This document shows positions 17,383 to 24,697 of a DNA stretch of 64,000 bases, in pieces. The notes under the pieces are model-generated. The model searched no databases. It was not told the origin of the DNA and saw nothing but the letters and a program-made list of their open reading frames with translations. The DNA lies in the NCBI RefSeq assembly GCF_001426565.1, contig NZ_LMFA01000002.1, positions 1 to 64,000 of the forward strand, read 5' to 3'. The translations under genes and the position numbers were made by a program. This DNA comes from Rhizobium sp. Root482. Its GTDB lineage: Bacteria > Pseudomonadota > Alphaproteobacteria > Rhizobiales > Rhizobiaceae. Each line of letters opens with the position of its first letter. Positions within the stretch are counted from its first letter, which is position 1.

Positions 17383-17733
17383 CTATCTCGACTCGATCTT
17401 ACAAAGCCTAAGTGTTCTGACTGGTTCAGGCGTCGGCTGATGTTTGAGCAACCAGTTCTGCATCCACTCCATGGTGGACGGATAAACATTGCTCGGCAGC
17501 TCGTAGATATCGAATTCGACGACCTGGTTATGATCGGATGCGTCGGTATTGATCCGGCAATTGTAACGATCCTCGTGCCAATCGATATCGGTGTAAGAGA
17601 ACTTCTGCAGTGAGTAGAAGCAGTGGTCGTTGTCGCTCAGACAATAGATGACATCGTCGTCCGTCTGGCCCCATGTCTCGATCTTCAATCGGCCAGGACG
17701 CGTTGCGATAAACCAGCTTTGGGGTCTCGTCAT
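17383..17733 (-). CDS. Hypothetical protein, 116 aa
   Basis: This small acidic protein is rich in aromatic residues (TDDDVIYCLSDNDHCFYSLQ) and ends with LLKHQPTPEPVRTLRLCKIE. It follows the 135-residue gene by 10 bases on the same strand, so the two form a unit. There are no membrane segments and no recognised motif. The beta-rich composition and the small partner suggest a toxin-antitoxin or immunity-like pair, but nothing in the sequence proves this. Confidence 0.55.
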   Translation of the reverse strand: MTRPQSWFIATRPGRLKIETWGQTDDDVIYCLSDNDHCFYSLQKFSYTDIDWHEDRYNCRINTDASDHNQVVEFDIYELPSNVYPSTMEWMQNWLLKHQPTPEPVRTLRLCKIESR

Positions 17734-17743
17734 CGTGTAACCC

Positions 17744-18151
17744 TCAGCAATTTTGATACATTCGGACGACGTCGATCAGGTAGTCGAGTGGGTCTTTGTC
17801 GAGCCACCTTTCGATTTTCCCAGCATCCAGAGCCGCAATCTCATCAGGAATTCTGAAGAATGCGATATCGATGATATGTGGCCATCTGGTCGTCTCATAC
17901 GTCGCGCCGATTCCGGACTCCGGCTCGGTGCGATAGCCACGGGTTTCCATCAGCTCTCGAATGACTTCATACTGCGAGGGTGCTTTGCCGAGATACCCTT
18001 TTGCAGCCGAATAGCCGACGAGCGTTCCTTCGACCTTCCGACTGTAGCCTAGTGACCAGTGATATGGCCGTTCCGTTTCTGGGATGTCGGAGATCGTCTC
18101 TGGATCGAGAATCGTGACCCGATGGAAATCTGATTTTCTAAGCCTAGCCAT
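17744..18151 (-). CDS. Hypothetical protein, 135 aa
   Basis: The start is placed at ATG 18151 (MARLRKSDFHRVTILDPETI), about 6 bases after AAAGGG; the frame is open 30 codons further upstream, but without a comparable ribosome-binding site. The sequence ends with RWLDKDPLDYLIDVVRMYQN. It is the upstream member of a pair with the gene at 17383-17733. No conserved catalytic motif is visible. The family is unknown. Confidence 0.55.
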   Translation of the reverse strand: MARLRKSDFHRVTILDPETISDIPETERPYHWSLGYSRKVEGTLVGYSAAKGYLGKAPSQYEVIRELMETRGYRTEPESGIGATYETTRWPHIIDIAFFRIPDEIAALDAGKIERWLDKDPLDYLIDVVRMYQNC

Positions 18152-18245
18152 GGTGCACCCTTTCACGCGGTACTTGAGGTGCAGCCCAATTAGTGAACGG
18201 GCGAGTCCATTACGAATCAGAAATTGGTTTTTTTTGCGCAACAGG

Positions 18246-18275
18246 AAAAAGGCCCCGTTTCCGGAGCCTCTTTTT
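18246..18275 (-). terminator. Hairpin terminator after the 18.3-19.1 kb genes
   Basis: On the minus strand the GGCTCCGG and CCGGGGCC-type arms (GGCTCCGG aaa CGGGGCC) form a GC-rich stem with one internal mismatch, followed by TTTTT. An A-run on the other side makes it usable in both directions. It sits directly after the stop of the minus-strand gene at 18275-18550. Confidence 0.6.
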
Positions 18276-18550
18276 CATTTCAGCGCAGACGGCCGTTTGA
18301 ATGCGGGTCGAGGCGGTGGCGCGCGTCGCGGTGCTGGAGCCGTGGCTACTCGTGCGGATGCCGGAACGGCTGCAGGCTCCGGCTGTGTCGGTGCCGTCGG
18401 GCGATCACCATAAGGTCGGACTTTGATTTTGCCGGACGCCAGCATCTTTTCCATGGCCCTGTTGAGCGATGAAAGGAAACGCTGATGCTCAATTGATATG
18501 CCGCTGGATTGGGTGTTGGCTATAAGAGGGATTGGCTTTTCATGCTGCAA
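18275..18550 (-). CDS. Small proline/alanine-rich hypothetical protein
   Basis: This 91-residue basic protein has a helical N-terminal half (EHQRFLSSLNRAMEKMLAS) and a proline/alanine-rich low-complexity tail (PAPRRAPPPRPAFKRP). The start is probably the TTG at 18550, inside the 3' end of the gene at 18540-19145, giving a coupled overlap. A hairpin terminator follows the stop. No function can be assigned. Confidence 0.45.
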   Translation of the reverse strand: MQHEKPIPLIANTQSSGISIEHQRFLSSLNRAMEKMLASGKIKVRPYGDRPTAPTQPEPAAVPASARVATAPAPRRAPPPRPAFKRPSALK

Positions 18551-19145
18551 ACTCCTCTACAGCCTGGGCGCGGATGTATGTTTCGAGCAGGCTGATCTTG
18601 AAGCTGTCCGGCTGAACTCCAAAATTGTGTCGGCCCACCTCGCTGATCATGTCAATCAATCGATACTCGTCACAGCCCATCACCGAACAAATCTGCTTCC
18701 TCGCGAGCTTGCCAGAATGGATAATCTTTCGGAGTTGAGAGCGGACACGCTGTTGCTCCGAGATCACGATATCGGTTGCGAACCGGTCATATTTAATCGG
18801 ACGCCGCTGGATATATCCGCCTTGCATGTCGGCCAGGAACAGGGCTTCAGGCACACGGTTGGTTGCGCCCAGGAATTCTCCGGCCTCGTCGTAGATGTCG
18901 ACGATTTTGGAATAGTTTAGGACGGACAGATCACGGAAGGTTACCTCAGTGATCAGCTCCAGCAGTTTCTGCGACGGGATCACGCGGGGATCGGCAGGCC
19001 CGCACCATCCATCGACCGTGCGGCGAGATACCTCCAGGTCCTGCGCCGCGCTGTCGCGACAGTCACCGTGCTCACTCAGCCGACCGATGTAGTATAAGGT
19101 GCGATCTTCGATTTCCTTCTTCGTCAATGTCAACATTTTCGCCAT
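18540..19145 (-). CDS. Hypothetical protein with a possible N-terminal helix-turn-helix
   Basis: The 201-residue product has an N-terminal segment DSAAQDLEVSRRTVDGWCG (residues 31-49) that reads like a helix-turn-helix with a recognition helix, suggesting DNA binding. The middle and end are helical and basic (ISEQQRVRSQLRKIIHSG). It is the upstream gene of a pair with the proline-rich small gene. It may be a regulator of the island or of a mobile-element module. The family is not recognised. Confidence 0.5.
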   Translation of the reverse strand: MAKMLTLTKKEIEDRTLYYIGRLSEHGDCRDSAAQDLEVSRRTVDGWCGPADPRVIPSQKLLELITEVTFRDLSVLNYSKIVDIYDEAGEFLGATNRVPEALFLADMQGGYIQRRPIKYDRFATDIVISEQQRVRSQLRKIIHSGKLARKQICSVMGCDEYRLIDMISEVGRHNFGVQPDSFKISLLETYIRAQAVEEFAA

Positions 19146-19357
19146 GTTTATCTCCCGTCAGGCGTTGGACATAGAGAAGTCTTTGGCGGGAATTTTATGG
19201 GCGCAGGTAGGCTGTGTGAGCGTAATCGGGGTGACACTTAGCGAGTGCTGGTGTCGTCAACTGAATATATTTTTCATGATGTGTGATTGCCGCGCTGTCA
19301 TTTGTGAAATGCGCCGCCGGAGCCAACGATTTCTTCAGTTCCTCGAAGAATTGGGAA

Positions 19358-19912
19358 ATGACGAAAATGAGATTTCTGATGGCACTGATAATGGCAATGG
19401 CCAACCTCGCGAAGGGTAGTGTGGCCGGGCTGTGGAGTTTCGCGGACTGGTGCTGGCAGACCGCGTGGTCGTGGCTGCCAGGTGGCGGCGGTGGTGGAAC
19501 CGCAATGCCGCCTAAGACACTCGACCTACCGGATATCGACGAAGCCCACGACGCTAAGGAGGCAGCAGCAAATCAGCAGAAGGCAGCAGACTATATGCTG
19601 TCGTCGCCTGAACGCGTCGTGCTGGCCTGGGCACGTGCAACCAAGGATGAAAGGGACTCGATCCCTTTGACCAGGCTTTCCACCGATCAAATCGATTGGC
19701 TAGAGGTCCGCCTTACCGACGATCAGATCAAAATCCTGGCCGACGAAAAGTCGGAGTTCCGGGTAGCCGCAGCTCTTGCCGGTCAGGAAGACTCCATTCC
19801 TGGGCTGCCTAGCGTGCCCCTTAAGAGGAAAAAATCCGGACCTGATTTAACGGACCGGATTTCGGATTTTCGAATGCGCGGAATCGAACGGCCACCCGCC
19901 TACGTTCACTGA
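19358..19912 (+). CDS. Hypothetical protein with N-terminal hydrophobic segment
   Basis: The chosen start is ATG 19358 (MTKMRFLMALIMAMANLAKG), after GGGAA. Residues 5-45 are hydrophobic and tryptophan-rich (SFADWCWQTAWSWLP) and could be a membrane anchor or signal peptide. A polyglycine linker and a helical soluble domain follow, with the segment STDQIDWLEVRLTDDQIKIL. The C-terminal end overlaps the 3' end of the convergent gene at 19906-20286 by seven bases. No recognised family. Confidence 0.5.
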   Translation: MTKMRFLMALIMAMANLAKGSVAGLWSFADWCWQTAWSWLPGGGGGGTAMPPKTLDLPDIDEAHDAKEAAANQQKAADYMLSSPERVVLAWARATKDERDSIPLTRLSTDQIDWLEVRLTDDQIKILADEKSEFRVAAALAGQEDSIPGLPSVPLKRKKSGPDLTDRISDFRMRGIERPPAYVH

Positions 19913-20286
19913 AGTGACTTACGACGGCGAACTGCATCACGAAAAGGCTTCGACCTGGCAGCGTCATTCAGCTGCCAGGTCGCGATAATCACAGGCAAGA
20001 GACGCTCGATCTCATCCGCATACTCTGCAGGCGGCACCATCTCACGCAGATAGTCGCCATACCGCTCCCACAGTGCCTCGACGTCTTCCTCGCGTTGGCG
20101 CTCCTCAGGCGACATCAGCATATCCTGCATCGCAATCTCCTGGTTTTCCAGAGCTTCCGCATGATCGGCCGCAAGATCGGACCAGCGCACGTAGCCAGTC
20201 TGCGACAGCACCTGCGCCATCGACATCCCGTTCAACCTCCAATGGTGCAGTGCCACAGCAGGCGACATCATCTGCTGCTTGATCAT
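19906..20286 (-). CDS. Hypothetical protein, 126 aa
   Basis: This acidic, helical protein (SPEERQREEDVEALWERYGD) has a basic C-terminal tail. Its start overlaps the stop of the coiled-coil gene upstream (20283-20603), so the two are coupled. A perfect 12-base inverted repeat (19951-19962 and 19971-19982) lies within its last 30 codons. The product is probably a partner of the coiled-coil protein. Function unknown. Confidence 0.5.
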   Translation of the reverse strand: MIKQQMMSPAVALHHWRLNGMSMAQVLSQTGYVRWSDLAADHAEALENQEIAMQDMLMSPEERQREEDVEALWERYGDYLREMVPPAEYADEIERLLPVIIATWQLNDAARSKPFRDAVRRRKSLQ

Positions 20287-20603
20287 GCCGCCACCTGACG
20301 CATACGCTCGATGACGCCACGACGCTGAGCTGCTACCTCTTTCAGGCGGGCGTTTTCCGCCTTGAGGCGCTCATTTTCTACGATCAGACGCTTGGCATAA
20401 TCCGCCCACTCGTGCGCGGCTTCAACCGCATCAGAAAGCTGGTGCGACAATACCTGCGAAGCATACTCCTCGCGGCGGGCGGCTACTGCTGCGACGCCAT
20501 TCATATGCGCTGAGACGGCACCCGCAGCCAGCATCGAAAAGATTGCACCAGTCTGAGTCGCGACTGCTGTAGCTGGGCAAGGAACTGAGCGATGCTGGGC
20601 CAT
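20283..20603 (-). CDS. Small coiled-coil hypothetical protein
   Basis: The 106-residue product has an alanine-rich, mildly hydrophobic N-terminal third (AIFSMLAAGAVSAHM) and a C-terminal leucine-zipper-like coiled coil (IVENERLKAENARLKEVAAQ). It forms a coupled two-gene unit with the gene downstream. The 173 bases upstream (20604-20776) are AT-rich and presumably hold the promoter, without a clear consensus. No function is assigned. Confidence 0.5.
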   Translation of the reverse strand: MAQHRSVPCPATAVATQTGAIFSMLAAGAVSAHMNGVAAVAARREEYASQVLSHQLSDAVEAAHEWADYAKRLIVENERLKAENARLKEVAAQRRGVIERMRQVAA

Positions 20604-20776
20604 GGAACTCTCCTGTTCAAAACTCGCGAGGACAACTTCCGGTACCAGCCCTTAACAAGACTCCCGTGTCAACATTAAAACTTTATCGACCTGCGAAAAA
20701 AAGCGGTACCGAATCAATGACTTGTAACTTAAGGGACAAAAAAAGGAGTTTGCTCGCGAATTGTTACGTTTTCATC

Positions 20777-21070
20777 TCAGCGGAATGGCTTGCCTAAAAT
20801 CCAACCATTGCCACCCTTGCTTCCGCATTTGCGGCAACGCAACTTAGGGGCCAAGTCGACGATCACAACATTGGGATACCAAGCCTCCAGCCAGTCTCGA
20901 TCAATCCATCCCTCGCGCTCACACCTCGCGCACCGCCCGCCAATCAACGCCCAACCTGACAGGTCGTGGAATTTTCTTGCGATATCATATAGGTCGGCAA
21001 CTTCCTGCGGCCTCTCCACATGCGGAGGGTCCGGAGTGCGTGTTAGGTCGATGCTTCGGCGACGTCGCAT
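20777..21070 (-). CDS. Zinc-ribbon-like small protein, 97 aa
   Basis: Two CxxC knuckles (CARCEREG near residue 47 and CRKCGSKGG near 79) flank a short hydrophobic segment (WYPNVVIVDLAPKL), a typical rubredoxin-like zinc ribbon. Such proteins are common cargo in rhizobial islands and prophages, with unknown roles. Translation may begin a little downstream of the upstream-most ATG. It is followed on the same strand by the convergent end of the 19.9-20.6 kb pair. Confidence 0.5.
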   Translation of the reverse strand: MRRRRSIDLTRTPDPPHVERPQEVADLYDIARKFHDLSGWALIGGRCARCEREGWIDRDWLEAWYPNVVIVDLAPKLRCRKCGSKGGNGWILGKPFR

Positions 21071-21102
21071 CCGTTCATGTTTCGTTCACGGATGCAGCGG
21101 AA

Positions 21103-21339
21103 TCAAGACTGCTCTCGTACGTGCATCAAGGTCAGCTGGTTAGCCTGCTCGACTGTCAGGACACCCTCGCGCAATAGGTCCGCGATCATTCGAAGGGTGT
21201 CGTCCCCTTCGAATTCACATAAAGCGCTGATGTGATCGGCCAGAAGGTCCGTCGGATCGGTCGAGATCGCAAGGCCTCGTTTGTGAGCGAGGGATGCGAC
21301 GATATCTGCTGCGGTGATCTTTGTGACGGTTGCGCTCAT
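21103..21339 (-). CDS. Small hypothetical protein, 78 aa
   Basis: This helical 78-residue protein starts MSATVTKITAADIVASLAHK. Its ATG overlaps the stop of the upstream gene (21336-21629) by four bases, so it is the second gene of a coupled pair. The end (LTVEQANQLTLMHVREQS) is helical. No recognised domain. Confidence 0.5.
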   Translation of the reverse strand: MSATVTKITAADIVASLAHKRGLAISTDPTDLLADHISALCEFEGDDTLRMIADLLREGVLTVEQANQLTLMHVREQS

Positions 21340-21629
21340 CTATACCGCTCAGGAGATCGAGCGACCTTGGCCTCAGTGATCGAGCCATCACGTTTTTCGA
21401 GCGGGTTTTCATAGAGAGCGCGAGCAGTCTCCAGCGATATCAGAAATTCCACCTCGTCGTTGTGGGCGGTTTCCAACCTGTGCGACCGCTCACCATTCGG
21501 TAGAGACAAAAAAGCTTCAGCCTGTTCGATCATCTCAGGCGTCGGATTAAACGGGACGTACTTAAGCCGCAGCTTTTCCTTCACCAGCGCCGACCGAGCC
21601 TGCCAATCTTCGATCAGCGTCGTGATCAT
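21336..21629 (-). CDS. Small hypothetical protein, 97 aa
   Basis: The product begins MITTLIEDWQARSALVKEKL and contains FNPTPEMIEQAEAFLSLPNG. It is helical and soluble, and it is the first gene of a coupled pair with 21103-21339. The 255 bases to the divergent PIN-domain gene (21630-21884) are AT-rich and must contain both promoters; I see no distinctive site there. Function unknown. Confidence 0.5.
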   Translation of the reverse strand: MITTLIEDWQARSALVKEKLRLKYVPFNPTPEMIEQAEAFLSLPNGERSHRLETAHNDEVEFLISLETARALYENPLEKRDGSITEAKVARSPERYR

Positions 21630-21884
21630 CGCAAGTTTTTTTTGTCCGACATGTCAACACTCACTCCGGCTTCGTTGCGCCTAGTCCAGTCAACGTTTTG
21701 GGAGTCTACGGCAACGTAAAATAAATTAAAATGGGTTGCGGGCACAACGAGTTAGGTTGCGTTAATTTATGTCTCAGGAGTCATATTTGTTGCTGAATAT
21801 GTCTCTGAACGCATACTTAGAGGGATTTCCCTGAGCTTGGAACCCTGCTACCTCAGATAGGCATTCTAGGGAGACTAAGGGGTA

Positions 21885-22937
21885 ATGGTGAATTCCAAGC
21901 CGACACGACAAAGTGCAGAGCCCCTTAAAACCCGCCACGTCTTCTTCGATACAGAGGTCTACCGGAGAGCTGGCTTCAACGTTCGGAACTCGCAGTTTAC
22001 AGCGTTGAAAGATTACGTGGAGGCGGGTCGCATCTCCGTCCACATGACGGACATAACGTCTGCAGAAGTTCACCGCCAAATTGGTGAGGAGGTTGCCGAC
22101 AAAGCAGGTCGGCTAGAGAAAGTCAGTCACTCACTCAGGAGATTTTCGCAACTAACCACCGACTGCCCCGAGCTACCAGAGATCGATAAAGAAGCTCTGA
22201 CTCAAGCCATATGGCGAGGCTTTCTCGACGTCGTTGTCAGTGAACTTTCAGCTGACAACATCCTGGCGATGCAGATTTCTCCACGCAAAATCTTCGAAAA
22301 GTATTTTGCTGGCGCACCACCGTTCAGCAAGCGCGGTAGCAAAGAGTTTCCTGATGCCTTCGTTACGGAGGCGCTCGCTGACTATTGCGCGAAACACCAG
22401 CTCAAAATGTACGTGGTGAGCGGAGACATAGCATTCCGCGAGGCTGCGGCTGCACACCCATCCTTGATACCCCTTGTCACGATCAACGAACTCTTGGCTT
22501 CCTGCGTCGCAGAGGCAGACATTGAACTTGAGCCGATAGTGGACGCAATCTTCTCGCATCCCGCTTTCGATGACCAGTTGATCAACGCGCTAAACGAAGA
22601 TGTCCCGTACTTAGACGGCGTCTATTTTGGGACCCTCGATGATGGCGAGGTGAGAGATATAACGCTGGATGAAGTTATGGCAGTCGACGGCTACAGCCTG
22701 GCGGCAATAGACACCGATACGATATCCCTCATCGTCGACGTGCCGTGTGTGTTGGGAGCTACCGTCGACTACATGTATTTCGAGCGAGATTACACCGATA
22801 AGGGACCGGACTATGCAACGACAGCCGCTGAGCATGTGACGCAGCGCAACACGTTGAAACTCTACCTCCGCATCGACACTGACACGGGACATTTCAAGGA
22901 GACGGAACTCCTTACTAAGCGAGCTTATTTTGAGTGA
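21885..22937 (+). CDS. PIN-domain protein (DUF4935-like ribonuclease)
   Basis: The 350-residue protein starts at ATG 21885, just after AAGGGG. Residues 15-190 carry acidic positions of a PIN nuclease: HVFFDTEVYRR, ITSAEVHRQI, SKEFPDAFVTEAL and MYVVSGDIAFRE, consistent with the DUF4935 group. The C-terminal 150 residues form a second, beta-rich domain with no recognised motif. PIN proteins usually cut RNA and appear as toxins or defence effectors. No small antitoxin gene precedes it. It lies near the tRNA edge of the island with independent transcription. Confidence 0.65.
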   Translation: MVNSKPTRQSAEPLKTRHVFFDTEVYRRAGFNVRNSQFTALKDYVEAGRISVHMTDITSAEVHRQIGEEVADKAGRLEKVSHSLRRFSQLTTDCPELPEIDKEALTQAIWRGFLDVVVSELSADNILAMQISPRKIFEKYFAGAPPFSKRGSKEFPDAFVTEALADYCAKHQLKMYVVSGDIAFREAAAAHPSLIPLVTINELLASCVAEADIELEPIVDAIFSHPAFDDQLINALNEDVPYLDGVYFGTLDDGEVRDITLDEVMAVDGYSLAAIDTDTISLIVDVPCVLGATVDYMYFERDYTDKGPDYATTAAEHVTQRNTLKLYLRIDTDTGHFKETELLTKRAYFE

Positions 22938-23262
22938 AGGCTCACGCTAGCCCGGACGTAGCATCGATAATCGAGACTGGACGATTTGATCCAAGGGATC
23001 GACTTAGCCATCTGGTCAGTGTCCCAGCTCAACTGGCCGCCGGGCCAAATCACCGTTTGGAAGTTTCCGCCGACGGACTGATCATTATGTCACCACGCGG
23101 GTTCGTACCGGCACCCGCCTGGTCAAGGTCAGGCGGTCGCTTGAAAGCGAGGCGCTGGCATGGTCGTCCGCACACGACGCCCGTCACGGCATGCAGCTGC
23201 GGTCGAGGTAAGCAGCTTTATCATGGCAAACGGTGGAGCCGTCATAAACTTGGGAGGGGACG
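22938..23262. other. Gap with no convincing gene
   Basis: The plus frame over 22934-23515 is open but loses natural protein composition after about 55 codons. A second frame gives the fragment LVKVRRSLESEALAWSSAHD before a stop, suggesting decayed coding sequence. A 31-codon ORF (ATG near 23223) overlaps the next gene. I consider the region a remnant plus the promoter of the gene at 23263. Confidence 0.4.
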
Positions 23263-23616
23263 ATGCGCTGGTTTCCGACAATGTCCACAACAAGCTTCTC
23301 GTCGATCATCGCTGACAGCGATCAGGCGTCGAGCGGCAAATGGATCATCGAACATCCCGGCCCGCTATGGGAGGAGATTGAGGACGCAGCAATTGAGGGA
23401 CAGCTGCTTGCGGTTAAGAAAGCCCGAGATCATTCAATGGTCTGCGTCTACTGCATCTCATCAGATCAGGAAACCGCTGCCGCGACGCTGGCAATCCTAC
23501 GAGATATCGGCGTAGAGGGCGAGCTGCGCTATAAAAGCGACCGTGCGACTGAGCAGCGTCAGGATGAATATCTGTACGATTCGGGTGACTTCGAGCCGCG
23601 ATTGACGCCCATATAG
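23263..23616 (+). CDS. Small DUF1917 / putative phosphothreonine-lyase-like protein
   Basis: ATG 23263 follows GGGAGGGG closely. The 117-residue product has KWIIEHPGPLWEEIEDAAIE, then MVCVYCISSDQE and ELRYKSDRATEQRQDEY. This is the W..I...G.L ... VYt.D ... YKtD..T pattern of the small family annotated as putative phosphothreonine lyase domain (DUF1917, related to eukaryotic BLES03). The enzymatic role is unproven for the family. It is the last island gene before the tRNA. Function is uncertain. Confidence 0.5.
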   Translation: MRWFPTMSTTSFSSIIADSDQASSGKWIIEHPGPLWEEIEDAAIEGQLLAVKKARDHSMVCVYCISSDQETAAATLAILRDIGVEGELRYKSDRATEQRQDEYLYDSGDFEPRLTPI

Positions 23617-23648
23617 CGTTGACGACCACTTCGAAGATTTTCGCAAGA

Positions 23649-23691
23649 TCGGTATAGGATCGGTATAGATTTATTCTAAAATTTATACCGA
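23649..23691. repeat. TCGGTATA repeat cluster beside tRNA-His
   Basis: TCGGTATA occurs as two direct copies (23649-23656, 23660-23667) and once inverted (TATACCGA, 23684-23691). The second and third copies form an imperfect palindrome around an AT-rich centre. The cluster lies 45 bases from the 3' end of the tRNA gene, where integrase arm sites or a terminator would be expected. Function is not established. Confidence 0.55.
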
Positions 23692-23735
23692 TATTTTCAG
23701 CTTACGAACTCTCAATGTTTTCAGAGAGTTGAATG

Positions 23736-23812
23736 GTACGGTTGGGGGGTCTCGAACCTCCGACCTCAGGTGCCACAAACCTGCGCTCTAACCAACTGAG
23801 CTACAACCGCAC
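23736..23812 (-). tRNA. tRNA-His (GTG anticodon)
   Basis: Read on the minus strand the 77-base gene folds as a cloverleaf: acceptor GTGCGGT with ACCGTAC, D-arm TAGCTCAGTTGGTTAGAGC, anticodon loop around TTTGTGGCA, and T-arm GGAGGTTCGAGACCCCC-like. The anticodon is GTG, for histidine. The extra 5' G opposite the 3' C is the histidine-specific G-1:C73 pair. The CCA tail is not fully encoded. The 3' end faces the accessory island, the usual side for integrated elements. Confidence 0.95.
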
Positions 23813-23906
23813 AATCAAAAGCGAACAGGACGGAGCAAGTCGCGCTTTCCGGGGTCAAATACGGGCAGTCCGCATTTTTTGCAAGTCATAACTTGCCATT
23901 TTCAGT

Positions 23907-23934
23907 GAAAAAACCGGGTGGCATGCACCCGGTT
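23907..23934 (-). terminator. Rho-independent terminator of the phasin gene
   Basis: On the minus strand AACCGGGTG and CACCCGGTT form a perfect 9-bp stem around a 5-base loop, followed by a run of six T. It lies about 65 bases after the phasin stop and before the tRNA promoter region. Confidence 0.85.
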
Positions 23935-23997
23935 CATCAAGGTCGGACGGCGGCACGGCCGTTGCCGTTGGGCTTTGGCCGCGACCGATGCCGGATA

Positions 23998-24447
23998 TCA
24001 GTTGGCCTTGAAGCCGGACATTGCCTTTTCGGCAGCGTCCTTGCCGGGCTTGGTGACATTCTCGGCGACCTTGCGGGTTGCTTCCTGCATCGTCTTTGCC
24101 TGTTCCATGGCAAGCTCGGCCTGCCTGCGGATAAAGGCGGTCTGCACTTCGAAAAGCTCGGAAACGGATTTCACGCCGATCAGGGCTTCCATATGCGACA
24201 GCGAATTTTCGGCATTGGTCCGCAGCGCGTCGATGGCCTTGAGGCCGAGCTCGACGGAACCGGACTGTGCGCTTTCAAGCGTTGCCTCGACGGTCTTGGT
24301 TGCATCTTCGGCGGCGGTCTTCATCTTGGAATAGGCTTCCTTCGACTGGGCCGCACCCTTTTCCGCGAAATCGCGGAAGCTCTCGGTGACCTTTGCGGGG
24401 TCGAAAGAGGCAAGCGAAAAAGCGTCTTCTGTTTTCCTGGTAGCCAT
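23998..24447 (-). CDS. phaP: Phasin (polyhydroxybutyrate granule protein)
   Basis: This 149-residue helical, amphipathic protein has the phasin_2 pattern. It contains SFRDFAEKGAAQSKEAYSKM near the N-terminus and SVELGLKAIDALRTNAENSL, LFEVQTAFIRRQAELAMEQ in the centre and C-terminus. Phasins coat PHB granules and control their size and number. An intrinsic terminator follows it. The cbrA gene is divergent, and acetoacetyl-CoA synthetase, which recovers PHB-derived acetoacetate, is one gene away, so the neighbourhood is coherent with carbon-storage metabolism. Confidence 0.9.
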   Translation of the reverse strand: MATRKTEDAFSLASFDPAKVTESFRDFAEKGAAQSKEAYSKMKTAAEDATKTVEATLESAQSGSVELGLKAIDALRTNAENSLSHMEALIGVKSVSELFEVQTAFIRRQAELAMEQAKTMQEATRKVAENVTKPGKDAAEKAMSGFKAN

Positions 24448-24697
24448 GATCAGCGCTCCTTGTTGAGGGCCCTCTTCGAGGCGCCCTTTGTGCGATGCGG
24501 CTCATATAGGATATTTTATTGTGCAATGCAACATATTTGTGCGACGCACAATCGATATCCGGCGGCGCGACATTAACCTTTCGAGGCGAAAGGCCTGTGC
24601 TGCACCCCTCGCAAGCTGGACCCCCGCCGTCTTGGCGTCTATTAATAGACTGTTAACAATCCCCGTCCCCGTGACGTTCCCGCAACCAGGTCAGCCG

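Noticed and set aside
17088..17489. 133-codon minus-strand frame
   Set aside because: Overlaps the better-supported minus-strand gene at 17383-17733 in another frame and has no ribosome-binding site.
19865..19915. tRNA-like 3' end (GTTCGATTCC on the minus strand)
   Set aside because: The T-loop-like string is present, but the flanking stem does not pair and the bases are explained as the end of an ORF.
22934..23515. 193-codon plus-strand frame
   Set aside because: Starts plausibly but the later part has no natural protein composition, and it overlaps the better-supported gene at 23263.
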